Positions 24,048-31,867 of a DNA stretch of 33,810 bases are shown here, piece after piece. The position numbers and the translations under genes were made by a program. The stretch spans positions 1 to 33,810 of the forward strand of contig JAXGZS010000010.1 in NCBI GenBank assembly GCA_040776805.1, given 5' to 3'. This DNA comes from UBA7702 sp040776805 (GTDB taxonomy: Bacteria > Bacillota > Dehalobacteriia > UBA7702). Below the pieces are notes generated by a model. It saw only the letters and a program-made list of their open reading frames with translations, did not search any database and was not told the origin of the DNA. The first letter of the stretch is position 1; each line of letters opens with the position of its first letter.

Positions 24048-25014
24048 ATGTTATTAAGTTTGTTACCCATGATTCTGATTGTCATCGCGGTCATTTTATT
24101 GTTCACTTTCGTGCCCGTCGGTCTTTGGATTTCCGCCTTGGCCGCCGGGGTCAAAGTGGGTATTTTCGATCTGATCGGGATGCGTTTACGCCGTGTTTCT
24201 CCGTCCCGTATCGTTAATCCGCTGATCAAAGCTTATAAAGCCAGGCTTGATGTTACCGTATCCAATCTGGAAGCCCATTATCTCGCCAGGTGGTAATGTC
24301 GACCGCGTGGTCGACGCCCTGATCGCCTCGGAAAGAGCGAACATCCCATTGATTTTTGAACGCGCCGCCGCCATTGACCTGGCCGGTAGAAACGTTTTGG
24401 AAGCCGTGCGCATGAGCGTTAACCCGAAAGTCATTGAAACGCCCATCGTTGCCGCTGTGGCCAAAAACGGTATTGAAGTCAAAGTAAAAGCCCGGGTTAC
24501 CGTCCGCGCCAACATTGAACGCCTCGTGGGCGGCGCCGGTGAAGAAACGATTATCGCCCGTGTCGGGGAAGGGATCGTCACCACCGTCGGTTCCTCGGAA
24601 AGCCATAAAGATGTGCTGGAAAATCCCGATAAGATTTCCCGCACTGTTTTGAATAAAGGACTTGATGCCGGGAGCGCCTTTGAAATTTTATCCATTGATA
24701 TCGCCGATGTGGACGTCGGCCGCAACATCGGCGCCGAACTCCAGACGGATCAGGCGGAAGCCGACAAGCGTATTGCCCAGGCCAAAGCAGAAGAAAGACG
24801 CGCCATGGCCGTGGCCAAAGAACAGGAAATGAAGGCCACCGTTGTGGAAATGCGCGCCAAGGTTGTGGAAAACGAAGCGGAAGTTCCCGTTGCCATGGCC
24901 GATGCCTTCCGGAAAGGAAATCTCGGTGTTATGGATTATTACACCATGCAGAACGTGATTTCCGACACGAAAATGAGAGAAGGCATTGCCGGGGTTGACA
25001 AGAAAGAAGAATAA
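24048..25014 (+). pseudogene. floA: Flotillin-like protein FloA, interrupted by a one-base frameshift
   Basis: FloA is a membrane scaffold protein of lipid-raft-like microdomains. The ATG at 24048 lies six bases after AAGGAGG. The first frame gives LWISALAAGVKVGIFDLIGMRLRRV and runs to LEAHYLA, then hits TAA at 24294-24296. The rest continues in the next frame from GGNVDRVVDALIASERANIPL to KKEE. The family sequence there is HYLAGGNVDRVV, so removing the extra A at 24288 restores a continuous 321-residue protein of normal length. Everything else, including the Ala/Glu-rich coiled coil (DQAEADKRIAQAKAEERRAMAVA), looks intact, so the break is recent or a sequencing/assembly error. Upstream nfeD and the downstream gene are probably co-transcribed. 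Confidence 0.9.
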
Positions 25015-25017
25015 GCT

Positions 25018-25722
25018 ATGGTTGATGTCAGCATAATCACGTCGTATATCGACATCATCTTGTCGTTTATTTTTGACCATATTGGCATTATCGCCGGTCT
25101 TTTCATTGTATTCATGGGCATTCGATCTTCCCAGAAAAAGAAGAGGAGAGCCCAGGCGGAAAACAACGGTGAGACGCCAAGGCCGAAATCCCTGCGGGAA
25201 ATTATGGCGGAAATGGAAACAGAGCTCAATAAAACCGACGACGATGAGATTGAGATAGAGGAAGATATCGAGAAAGAAGCGGAACCGGTGGCAGAAGAGC
25301 CTGTGTCCCGTCCTTATGGGGAAGAGGGATCGCTGGATTTCCCCCGGCAGCAGAGGGAGATGGCTTCGAAGCGCAAGGATACACCCTGGTCAATGCAGGA
25401 GCCAACACCGGAAGGTGGTGGCAAAGAGCGGGTAACCCCTCCGGTTTTCCCAAGCGCCACCGCGCCGAAGCAACCGGCGGTGACGGTTTTTGCCTCCTTT
25501 GGCGAAAACGCGGCGGCCCAAAGCAGTCTGCCGCTGACGAAAAGCGTCGTGATGCGGACGGAAGCGCCTCCCTTGGAGGTACATAAAGATCCCGAGGAAG
25601 CCGGCGGCAACTGCCGTTTTCGCAAAAAGAAGCTCAACCGTGAGGACATGATCGACGCCGTGGTGATGGCGGAGATCTTAGCCAAGCCGAAAGCCTTGCG
25701 CCGGACGGGGCAACGGTTGTAA
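25018..25722 (+). CDS. Single-pass membrane protein of unknown function downstream of floA
   Basis: A 234-residue protein that I do not recognise. It has an N-terminal hydrophobic segment (about residues 6-34), then a basic KKKRR stop-transfer cluster. A long low-complexity charged region follows, rich in Glu, Pro and Ala (EIEIEEDIEKEAEPVAEEP). The last 30 residues form a compact, conserved-looking tail, LNREDMIDAVVMAEILAKPKALRR. It starts three bases after floA and ends before a strong terminator, so it is the last gene of nfeD-floA. The topology suggests a cytoplasmic tail carrying a short interaction motif. Confidence 0.75.
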   Translation: MVDVSIITSYIDIILSFIFDHIGIIAGLFIVFMGIRSSQKKKRRAQAENNGETPRPKSLREIMAEMETELNKTDDDEIEIEEDIEKEAEPVAEEPVSRPYGEEGSLDFPRQQREMASKRKDTPWSMQEPTPEGGGKERVTPPVFPSATAPKQPAVTVFASFGENAAAQSSLPLTKSVVMRTEAPPLEVHKDPEEAGGNCRFRKKKLNREDMIDAVVMAEILAKPKALRRTGQRL

Positions 25723-25746
25723 CGTTCGTAAAATATCCTGTAGAAG

Positions 25747-25801
25747 GGGCCTGCGCAAATTGACTTTCACACTGAAAAGTCATTTTGCGTAGGCCCTTTT
25801 T
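25747..25801 (+). terminator. Strong intrinsic terminator after the nfeD-floA operon
   Basis: GGGCCTGCGCAAA pairs with TTTGCGTAGGCCC (one G-U), extended by an inner TGACTTT/AAAGTCA stem, and is followed by a T-run. Confidence 0.85.
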
Positions 25802-25839
25802 GCTTTTCCACAACAAAACAGGAAATTTCGATGTTTTCA

Positions 25840-25868
25840 TTGGCATAGAAACAAAAATATGGTAAAAT
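25840..25868 (+). promoter_or_regulatory. Promoter of the A2M-like operon
   Basis: TTGGCA (25840-25845), a 17-nt spacer and TAAAAT (25863-25868), followed by AAGGAG at 25883 and ATG at 25895. Confidence 0.75.
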
Positions 25869-25894
25869 ATTAACATATAAATAAGGAGTCTATC

Positions 25895-28800
25895 ATGGTA
25901 AAGAGGTCAAAGGAAAAGAAAAGAAACCATTCGTTTTTGCTGATCATCGCCGTTGGCATTGTATTTTTTACGGCCATTTTCGCGATGTATCATTTCAGCG
26001 CCGAGGATAGCGCAACCTATTTCGCGGAAGACGATGGTGATCTGGCTCTCGTTTCCGTTTCTCCCTGGAATGAAGCGGGTGTTTCCGAAGACAGTCAGAT
26101 CGTCATTGAGTGGAATCATGCAGTCAACGCCGAAGTCGGCAACGCGGTGGAGATCACCCCCTCGCTCCGAGGCGACTGGAGCGCCGCGGGGAATCGGCTG
26201 ATTTTCACGCCCCAGCGACTTGCCGCGGGAACCTATTATACGGTCTTTCTGCCCCGGGGAACCTCCCTTAATTACCAGGGCGATATTCTTAGCGAGGACC
26301 TTGCTTTTTCCTTTGAAACGGAAGATACGTCCCTTAGGATTCCCGATACGGAATCCTTCAGCGTTGGCGGTTATCAATATCACTTTTTCAGTGACGACCT
26401 GATCGCGATTCCCGTCTCCTGCATCGGCGAGGATGATTTTGATGTCGATGTTTCCGTCTATCGGGCGGAGGATACGGCAGGCTACATCGCCGCTTTCGCC
26501 AAACTTTTCACCTACCCCTCCTGGGCGCGGCTGACCGTTGAAAAATTCAGAGCAAGCCTCCGCAATTTTGAGCAGATTTCGGAATCAGCCATGACCGTAC
26601 AGATGGAAAACGGTACCCCCTGCGTGGTTTTGGGTTCGCTGCCAAGAGGTGCCTATCTTGTGCGGATGACTGCCGCCAACAGCAGCTACGATCTGGCAGT
26701 GACCGTCGGCGATATGGATCAAACCGTCTTTTATGACGGCAAAAACTTGAACCTTTGGTGCCACCAAAAGGATGTCCGCTTAAGCGAGGGAAGCGTGCAG
26801 GTGGCGGGAAGGCGTTATGACCTTGATGAAAACGGCTTTGTTTCCATCCCCTTTACCGCTTCTCCTAAAAATATCGCAAGAGTTCCCTCACAGCTGGGCA
26901 TAACGATTTCCAGCGGCCAGGAGGAAGCCGTTTATTTTGTCGCCGCCGACGATTTAAAAAGCTCTTACCGGGCAACGCTCATCGTAGATCAGACGACGCT
27001 GAAAGCCGCGGCCGACCTGACGGTTTCCGGCTGCATCGCCGTGCGGAACGGCGTTTTTGCCGATGATGAGGTAACGCTGACGCTCACTTCCGCCAGCGGC
27101 GTTCTTGATACCGTAGAAACCCAAACAGAGGACGGCTGTTTTTCTTATACCTGGGAGGCGTTGAACCTCCCCGTCGGCGATTACCGGGTGAACCTGATTT
27201 ATGACGGTGAAAACCAAGCCGGCGCCGGTTTCTCCAGGGTGACGGATAAAGAGGAATTGTATCTGGTGGCCGAAGGCGATGTGGCTGCTGTGGAAAGCGG
27301 TGGCCGCGTAACGTATACGGTGACGGTTTTGGATCGATACGGCGAAACAGTGGATAACGCTGTCGTCACCATGAACGGCAATGAGAGCAAAAACGTCGGC
27401 AGTAGCGGCACGGCTCGGTTTATGGCAACCTATGAGACGAGCAAGGACTTGCCGTTGGTTCAGAAAAACGCCGTGTTTTCCGTGACCTCCCCTTATGGGA
27501 AAGGGGAGGACGTGACCGTTTCCGTGGCGGTGGTCTCTGAACGTCCCTTTCTTGAATTGACAGAAGCTTCCGGTACCGTGACCGCCCGGGTCTACCGTTA
27601 TGAGGTTGACGATGGGGTACTGATAAAAAAGAAGAACGATGATAACCGGGTGATGATCACCGTTTTTAAAGATGGAGAGAAGGTCGACGCCGTCGTTTCC
27701 ACCGAAAAAACGGCTGTTTACGATTATTCCTGGGACAGCTCCGCCGCCGGTTCTTACACCTTCACCGCTACAGCGGGGAACGCTTCCGCCTCTCTTAAGC
27801 GAGAGGTTGCCGCCGCGGAAACCGATGTTTTACGGCTCTTTTATGACGACGGTTTCTTTCGCGGAGCCAAAGAAGCCGAATCAGCCGCCGCTACCCTGTG
27901 TTATGCCGACGGCGTCTATTCCTTCGGCAGTGGCGCTGAGCTAACCATTGACGCGCCCTCAAGCCTAACCTCCAGTCACGGTAAGGACATCGTTGTAAAC
28001 GCCGTGCTTGGCGGCGAAGCTCAGATTACGGTGGTTTCTTTGTACCGAGGCACACTGCCGTTTTCTTCGGCGGGTGTTGCCGTTTACGGCGAAGGTCTCT
28101 ATGAAATCCAAGGAGACGCTCCCGAAGAAAACCGCATATTTTTCGGTAATCAGGCGGTGGACGCCGCTTTTTCCGGAGAAAACCGCGACGGAGATTACTA
28201 TATTAGAATCTGGAGCCAAGAAGCCGACAACAATACCGTCAGCCGCTATATTCCCGTAAGCGTTGACGGCGTGACGTTGCTTCGCGCCTACGAACCGTGC
28301 TATGCCGCGGGAAAAGCCGTCTCATTGCCCTTCTACCTTGACACCCGGGAAAGCCTTGGTTATGAGCTGATCCTCAACGATGAGCTCTCCTTTGCCGGGG
28401 ACTGCGAAGAGTCCTTTACCGTTGACACGGATATTACGGAGGCCGGCGCTTACAGCGGTACCCTGCGGCTTACCGACGGCAAAAATACCGTGGCATCTCT
28501 TCCCGTGAACTTTACCGTTTACGAAAAAGAGCCGGTTTTTTATGAGCTAAGCGACGGTTTTGCCGCTGACGCGAAAATCGTTTTTTCCGTGGCGAAAAGT
28601 GACGCTACGGCAGTAAAAACTCTGTTCACCCAGGCTTTAGAACCCGGCGATCAGATGCTCCAGCGTATGGGCAGAACGTTGTTTCTTACTGCCTTAGGGG
28701 AAAACGCCGCCTATCTCATCAATGACATTGACGACAACCTGCTTTTGTTGCAGAACAGCGACGGCGGTTTTGGCCGTTACGAATCATCCGAAAGCGATCT

Positions 28801-29707
28801 GCTGATTTCCGTTTTCGCCGCCGCCCAAGAGCAGTTCAGCTATGATAAAGCGGCTTTGAAGCGCTATATCCTTTACCGTCTCACCCATGCCGATAATCAG
28901 GAAACCGCGGCGCTGGCTTGCTGGGGGCTCAGTTGCTTTGGCGTGAATTGTGAAAAGAGCATGGCGGAATTGGCCGACGACAACGCCTTGACTCTGCGGG
29001 GAAAACTCTATCTGACCGAGGCCTATTTGGCGGCGGGGGATGAGGTTTCCGGGGAAGCCATCTATAAACAGCTGAAAAGGAAGCTTGTGGAAACCGATGG
29101 CAGCTACCGTTTTAATGACAGTAACGCGCAGTTCAATATCGCCAATACGGCGTTTATGTACCATATTGCCGTCGCCATGGATCAAGAGGAGCGCGACGGA
29201 CTCCTGGCCTTTCTCCTGGATGCGGATATCCAATCCCAAACAGGACGCTATCTGCTGGAGCTGGGTCTGCTCAAAACGGTGGACACCGAGACCATTTCTG
29301 TGGCTTCTGACTCTGAAGCAGCAGCGGGCACGGCGCTGATTTCCCTGCTCCCCGCCGCCACCGACGATGTTACGGCACTGAAGGCGACTTATACGGTAAA
29401 CGGCGAGGTGACAAACAGTCTTCGCGTCGGCGACGTCGCGGAGATCAATATCAGTTGGGAAAGCGCGGAGAACAGTATCTTCCTCATCTATATGATCCCC
29501 CATCAGCAGATTTCCTGGATTGAAAAAACCAATATGAACTGCCGCAAAGGCTGTTGGCAGTGGATTACGGCGGAAAATTCAGCGTCGGTAAGCTTTCGTG
29601 TGACGCACCAGGGGAGCCTTGTTTCTCCCACCGTCTATATCATCAACCTGACCACCGGCGGCATTGTGGGGAGTACGGCGGAAAGCGGCATCGAGGTGAA
29701 GCAATGA
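25895..29707 (+). CDS. Membrane-anchored alpha-2-macroglobulin-like protein without thioester motif
   Basis: A 1270-residue protein with a basic N-terminus and one membrane segment (about residues 14-32); the rest should be extracytoplasmic. Residues about 48-145 look like an SbsA/Big_5-type Ig domain (VSVSPWNEAGVSEDSQIVIEWNHAV...AAGTYYTVFLPRG). Several beta-sandwich domains of macroglobulin type follow to about residue 880. Residues about 900-1130 are helical and resemble the thioester/terpene-cyclase-like domain of A2M, with LLLLQNSDGGFGRYESSESDLL near 949. The C-E-Q thioester motif expected shortly before is absent. A final beta domain (about 1150-1270) resembles the A2M C-terminal domain. 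Bacterial A2Ms are usually paired with PBP1C; here the partner is a MEMO-like protein. Function is unknown. The assignment is by pattern, moderately confident. Confidence 0.7.
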   Translation: MVKRSKEKKRNHSFLLIIAVGIVFFTAIFAMYHFSAEDSATYFAEDDGDLALVSVSPWNEAGVSEDSQIVIEWNHAVNAEVGNAVEITPSLRGDWSAAGNRLIFTPQRLAAGTYYTVFLPRGTSLNYQGDILSEDLAFSFETEDTSLRIPDTESFSVGGYQYHFFSDDLIAIPVSCIGEDDFDVDVSVYRAEDTAGYIAAFAKLFTYPSWARLTVEKFRASLRNFEQISESAMTVQMENGTPCVVLGSLPRGAYLVRMTAANSSYDLAVTVGDMDQTVFYDGKNLNLWCHQKDVRLSEGSVQVAGRRYDLDENGFVSIPFTASPKNIARVPSQLGITISSGQEEAVYFVAADDLKSSYRATLIVDQTTLKAAADLTVSGCIAVRNGVFADDEVTLTLTSASGVLDTVETQTEDGCFSYTWEALNLPVGDYRVNLIYDGENQAGAGFSRVTDKEELYLVAEGDVAAVESGGRVTYTVTVLDRYGETVDNAVVTMNGNESKNVGSSGTARFMATYETSKDLPLVQKNAVFSVTSPYGKGEDVTVSVAVVSERPFLELTEASGTVTARVYRYEVDDGVLIKKKNDDNRVMITVFKDGEKVDAVVSTEKTAVYDYSWDSSAAGSYTFTATAGNASASLKREVAAAETDVLRLFYDDGFFRGAKEAESAAATLCYADGVYSFGSGAELTIDAPSSLTSSHGKDIVVNAVLGGEAQITVVSLYRGTLPFSSAGVAVYGEGLYEIQGDAPEENRIFFGNQAVDAAFSGENRDGDYYIRIWSQEADNNTVSRYIPVSVDGVTLLRAYEPCYAAGKAVSLPFYLDTRESLGYELILNDELSFAGDCEESFTVDTDITEAGAYSGTLRLTDGKNTVASLPVNFTVYEKEPVFYELSDGFAADAKIVFSVAKSDATAVKTLFTQALEPGDQMLQRMGRTLFLTALGENAAYLINDIDDNLLLLQNSDGGFGRYESSESDLLISVFAAAQEQFSYDKAALKRYILYRLTHADNQETAALACWGLSCFGVNCEKSMAELADDNALTLRGKLYLTEAYLAAGDEVSGEAIYKQLKRKLVETDGSYRFNDSNAQFNIANTAFMYHIAVAMDQEERDGLLAFLLDADIQSQTGRYLLELGLLKTVDTETISVASDSEAAAGTALISLLPAATDDVTALKATYTVNGEVTNSLRVGDVAEINISWESAENSIFLIYMIPHQQISWIEKTNMNCRKGCWQWITAENSASVSFRVTHQGSLVSPTVYIINLTTGGIVGSTAESGIEVKQ

Positions 29708-30552
29708 AAAAGACATACAGAATATACATCTTCCTTGCTTTCGCCGCCTTTTGTTGGCTCATCGTTGCCGGTTGGGCCGTATTCAGCGGCAGGCCAGGTT
29801 CTTCGGTGGATCCTGTCTACAGCGATGTTTTTTCGGCGTTGGCGACGAATCCCAACTATGTATACGACTACAGCGGTGAGATCCCCCCCATGGAATATCC
29901 GATTTTCGGCGCGATTTTGCCTGCCCCCGCCGTCAACAGCGGCGTTACGGCGGAAACGATGACGCTGCTTACGGAAAACTGGTCCACCAAATTGGTGCTG
30001 GTCGTCTCCTTTGCCGATGATTTGGGCGCCAAGGCCATTACCTCGAAAAAGGACTGGCAGACCCCTTTCGGCGTGATTCAGACCAACCACGACGCCGTGG
30101 ATCACCTTCTGCGCTACGGCGCCAGCGTCGACGATCAAAAGATGGGGGAGATGCGGGATTATTTTGAGTTTATGCCCTATTTTGCCCGCTATTTTCCGGA
30201 TAAAAAAATCGTACCCTTGGTCTTTGACAGCGCCGCGGGGATTTCCTTTGTCAATACCTTTCTGGATCAGCTTGCCGACTGCCGCGACGGCTATAAGGTG
30301 ATTTTTTTAACGCGGGAACAATCAGGGGGAACACCGCTTTTTACCGCTTCCGGGGACGCGCTGCTGTCCTATTTTGACGCGGCGGCAACCACGCAATACG
30401 ATAAAACCTTGACCGCCGCGGCAAGCGCTTCCCTTGGGGCGATCAAACACATCCTAAGCTATGACGGCAACAACGCGGTTTACCTGCTTTCCGCGTCGTC
30501 GTCGGCGCCGACCTTTGGTGAGCTTGCGATTCTTTACGGTAAAAAGGAATAG
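29704..30552 (+). CDS. Membrane-anchored MEMO-like protein, metal ligands missing
   Basis: A 282-residue protein starting at ATG 29704, which overlaps the stop codon of the A2M-like gene (ATGA); the frame is open further upstream but only inside that gene. One N-terminal membrane segment (residues about 6-26) precedes a domain resembling MEMO1/AmmeMemoRadiSam system protein B. The alignable parts are AILPAPAVNSG (about 70), KKDWQTPFGVIQTNHDAVDHLL (about 117, compare the family TPlG.v) and MPYFARYFPDKKIVPLVFD (about 155-173). The family His residues in the PHAGY, NHH and EHS motifs are replaced here, so catalysis or metal binding is unlikely. It is translationally coupled to the A2M-like protein and probably extracytoplasmic with it. 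Confidence 0.6.
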   Translation: MKKTYRIYIFLAFAAFCWLIVAGWAVFSGRPGSSVDPVYSDVFSALATNPNYVYDYSGEIPPMEYPIFGAILPAPAVNSGVTAETMTLLTENWSTKLVLVVSFADDLGAKAITSKKDWQTPFGVIQTNHDAVDHLLRYGASVDDQKMGEMRDYFEFMPYFARYFPDKKIVPLVFDSAAGISFVNTFLDQLADCRDGYKVIFLTREQSGGTPLFTASGDALLSYFDAAATTQYDKTLTAAASASLGAIKHILSYDGNNAVYLLSASSSAPTFGELAILYGKKE

Positions 30553-30564
30553 AGGAGACAGCCT

Positions 30565-31428
30565 ATGGAACAATCATTCAAAACATTTTTAGCGGAAAAT
30601 AAATTCATCCTGCATTGCGGGGCCACCGGTACGGAGATGATCAAAAGAGGCGGCGCCACTCCCGGCGCCGTCAACAACGCGCTTCTGCCCGAGGCGGTCT
30701 TTGCCATTCAGAAGGGTTATGTTGAGGCGGGGGCCAAAATCCTTTTGACCAATACCTTTAGCCTCAATCCCCTTTATGCCGCCACCCATGTCAAAGGCTA
30801 CGATTGGCAATCCCTTAACCGTATCGGCGTTCAGATCACAAAAAAAGCGGCGGCAGGCCGCTGTTATGTGCTGGGGAATGTCGGTCCCGTGGGAGAACTC
30901 TTAGAGCCCTTTGGACCGCTGAAAGAGGAAGACGTTTATGAATCCATCCGTCAACAGGCGGTGATTTTAGCGGAGGAAGGTATCGACGGTTTTTCCATAC
31001 AGACCTTCTATGATTTACGCGAATTAAAAGTGGCGGTTCAGGCGGTGCGTTCTGTCTCGGCGCTGCCGATCATTGCCAATATGGTTTTTACGAAGCAAGG
31101 CGCGACCATGATGGGGGACACGCCGGAAAAGGCTTATCGGGAATTGTTGCCTTTGGGCATCGACGCTTTCGGCCATAATTGCGGCGATATTGATTTCGTC
31201 AGCTTGGGCGATTTACTCGCGCCTTTGGCGGAAAAAGCGGAAATTCCCCTTTGTGCCCTGCCCAACGCCGGGTTGCCTCGGTCTGTAAAGGGCGTGACCG
31301 TCTACCCCATGACACCGGCGGAATTCAGGGAAGGGGTGCTCTATCTGAAATCGAAAAACATCGCCATCCTTGGCGGCTGCTGCGGCGTCCATGTGGAACA
31401 CATTGCGGCGGTGGCGGACCTCTTTTAA
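30565..31428 (+). CDS. Homocysteine S-methyltransferase-domain protein
   Basis: A 287-residue protein consisting of one homocysteine-binding TIM barrel, as in the N-terminal part of MetH or in BHMT/MmuM. Evidence: the N-terminal FILHCGATGTEMIKRGG, then LTNTFSLN, VLGNVGPVGELLEPFG and the zinc ligands in GHNCG (about residue 211) and GGCCGVHVEHI near the C-terminus. The cobalamin and reactivation domains of MetH are absent, so it needs a separate corrinoid protein or another methyl donor. GAGGAG precedes the ATG, twelve bases after the MEMO-like gene, so it is in the same operon. The methyl donor is not predictable. Confidence 0.88.
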   Translation: MEQSFKTFLAENKFILHCGATGTEMIKRGGATPGAVNNALLPEAVFAIQKGYVEAGAKILLTNTFSLNPLYAATHVKGYDWQSLNRIGVQITKKAAAGRCYVLGNVGPVGELLEPFGPLKEEDVYESIRQQAVILAEEGIDGFSIQTFYDLRELKVAVQAVRSVSALPIIANMVFTKQGATMMGDTPEKAYRELLPLGIDAFGHNCGDIDFVSLGDLLAPLAEKAEIPLCALPNAGLPRSVKGVTVYPMTPAEFREGVLYLKSKNIAILGGCCGVHVEHIAAVADLF

Positions 31429-31691
31429 TATTTTTCAATGAGGAAATCGGGAATATTTTGGCCGGTGCTTTCCACCAAAATCACATCGAAGCCGATTTTC
31501 TTCACTTCCCGCCAGGGAATACTGATCGGTTCCTTTTTTCGAAAAAAACGCTGTTTTGCGACGCCCGGCAGGAGGATGCTTCTGATTTTGCCGTCGTCGG
31601 GATCGATTTCCAGATCGCAGATGTGACCCAAGATCCGTCCGTCGGCGGCGTTGACGATATTTTTAGCGTTGATTTCGGAAACACGTATCAT
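31425..31691 (-). CDS. ylmC: PRC-barrel protein, YlmC/YmxH sporulation family
   Basis: An 88-residue PRC-barrel protein of the YlmC/YmxH family. The start at 31691 is preferred: on the minus strand AAAGGAGAT lies about seven bases upstream and the protein then begins MIRVSEINAKNIVNAADGRILGHICDLEID, as family members do. The remainder has the typical GKIRSILLPG and ISIPWREVKKIGFDVILVE. Such proteins are induced in sporulation in Bacillus but no mechanism is known. The gene is convergent with the methyltransferase gene and their stop codons overlap by four bases. Confidence 0.9.
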   Translation of the reverse strand: MIRVSEINAKNIVNAADGRILGHICDLEIDPDDGKIRSILLPGVAKQRFFRKKEPISIPWREVKKIGFDVILVESTGQNIPDFLIEKY

Positions 31692-31711
31692 AACCGATCT
31701 CCTTTCGCGCG

Positions 31712-31742
31712 AAAGGGAAGGGGACAAAAGCCCTTCCTTTTT
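31712..31742 (+). terminator. Plus-strand terminator in the ylmC upstream region
   Basis: AAAGGGAAGGG (31712-31722) pairs with CCCTTCCTTTT (31731-31741) around GACAAAAG, with a T-run at the end. The plus-strand A2M-like operon would read antisense through ylmC before stopping here. On the minus strand the same hairpin would sit in the ylmC leader. Confidence 0.6.
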
Positions 31743-31746
31743 AGAG

Positions 31747-31776
31747 CATATACGGTGATGAAACCAAAAAGAACAA
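31747..31776 (-). promoter_or_regulatory. Possible promoter of ylmC
   Basis: On the minus strand TTGTTC (31776-31771), an 18-nt spacer and TATATG (31752-31747), about 56 nt upstream of the ylmC start codon. Moderate match. Confidence 0.45.
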
Positions 31777-31785
31777 AAAATTGAT

Positions 31786-31814
31786 TTGCTTTCTGCTCTG
31801 ATTCGTAGTAAAAT
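31786..31814 (+). promoter_or_regulatory. Promoter of the CoA-transferase gene
   Basis: TTGCTT (31786-31791), a 17-nt spacer and TAAAAT (31809-31814), about 54 nt before the start codon at 31868. Confidence 0.55.
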
Positions 31815-31867
31815 TTATCTAATTATGAAGTTTTCGAGGAAAATTGAAAAGAAGGGAGAGGGTTCGT

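Noticed and set aside
29554..29703. Longer start for the MEMO-like gene inside the A2M-like gene
   Set aside because: The extra residues are an out-of-frame reading of the A2M-like C-terminus. The ATG at 29704 gives a normal membrane anchor and the usual ATGA coupling.
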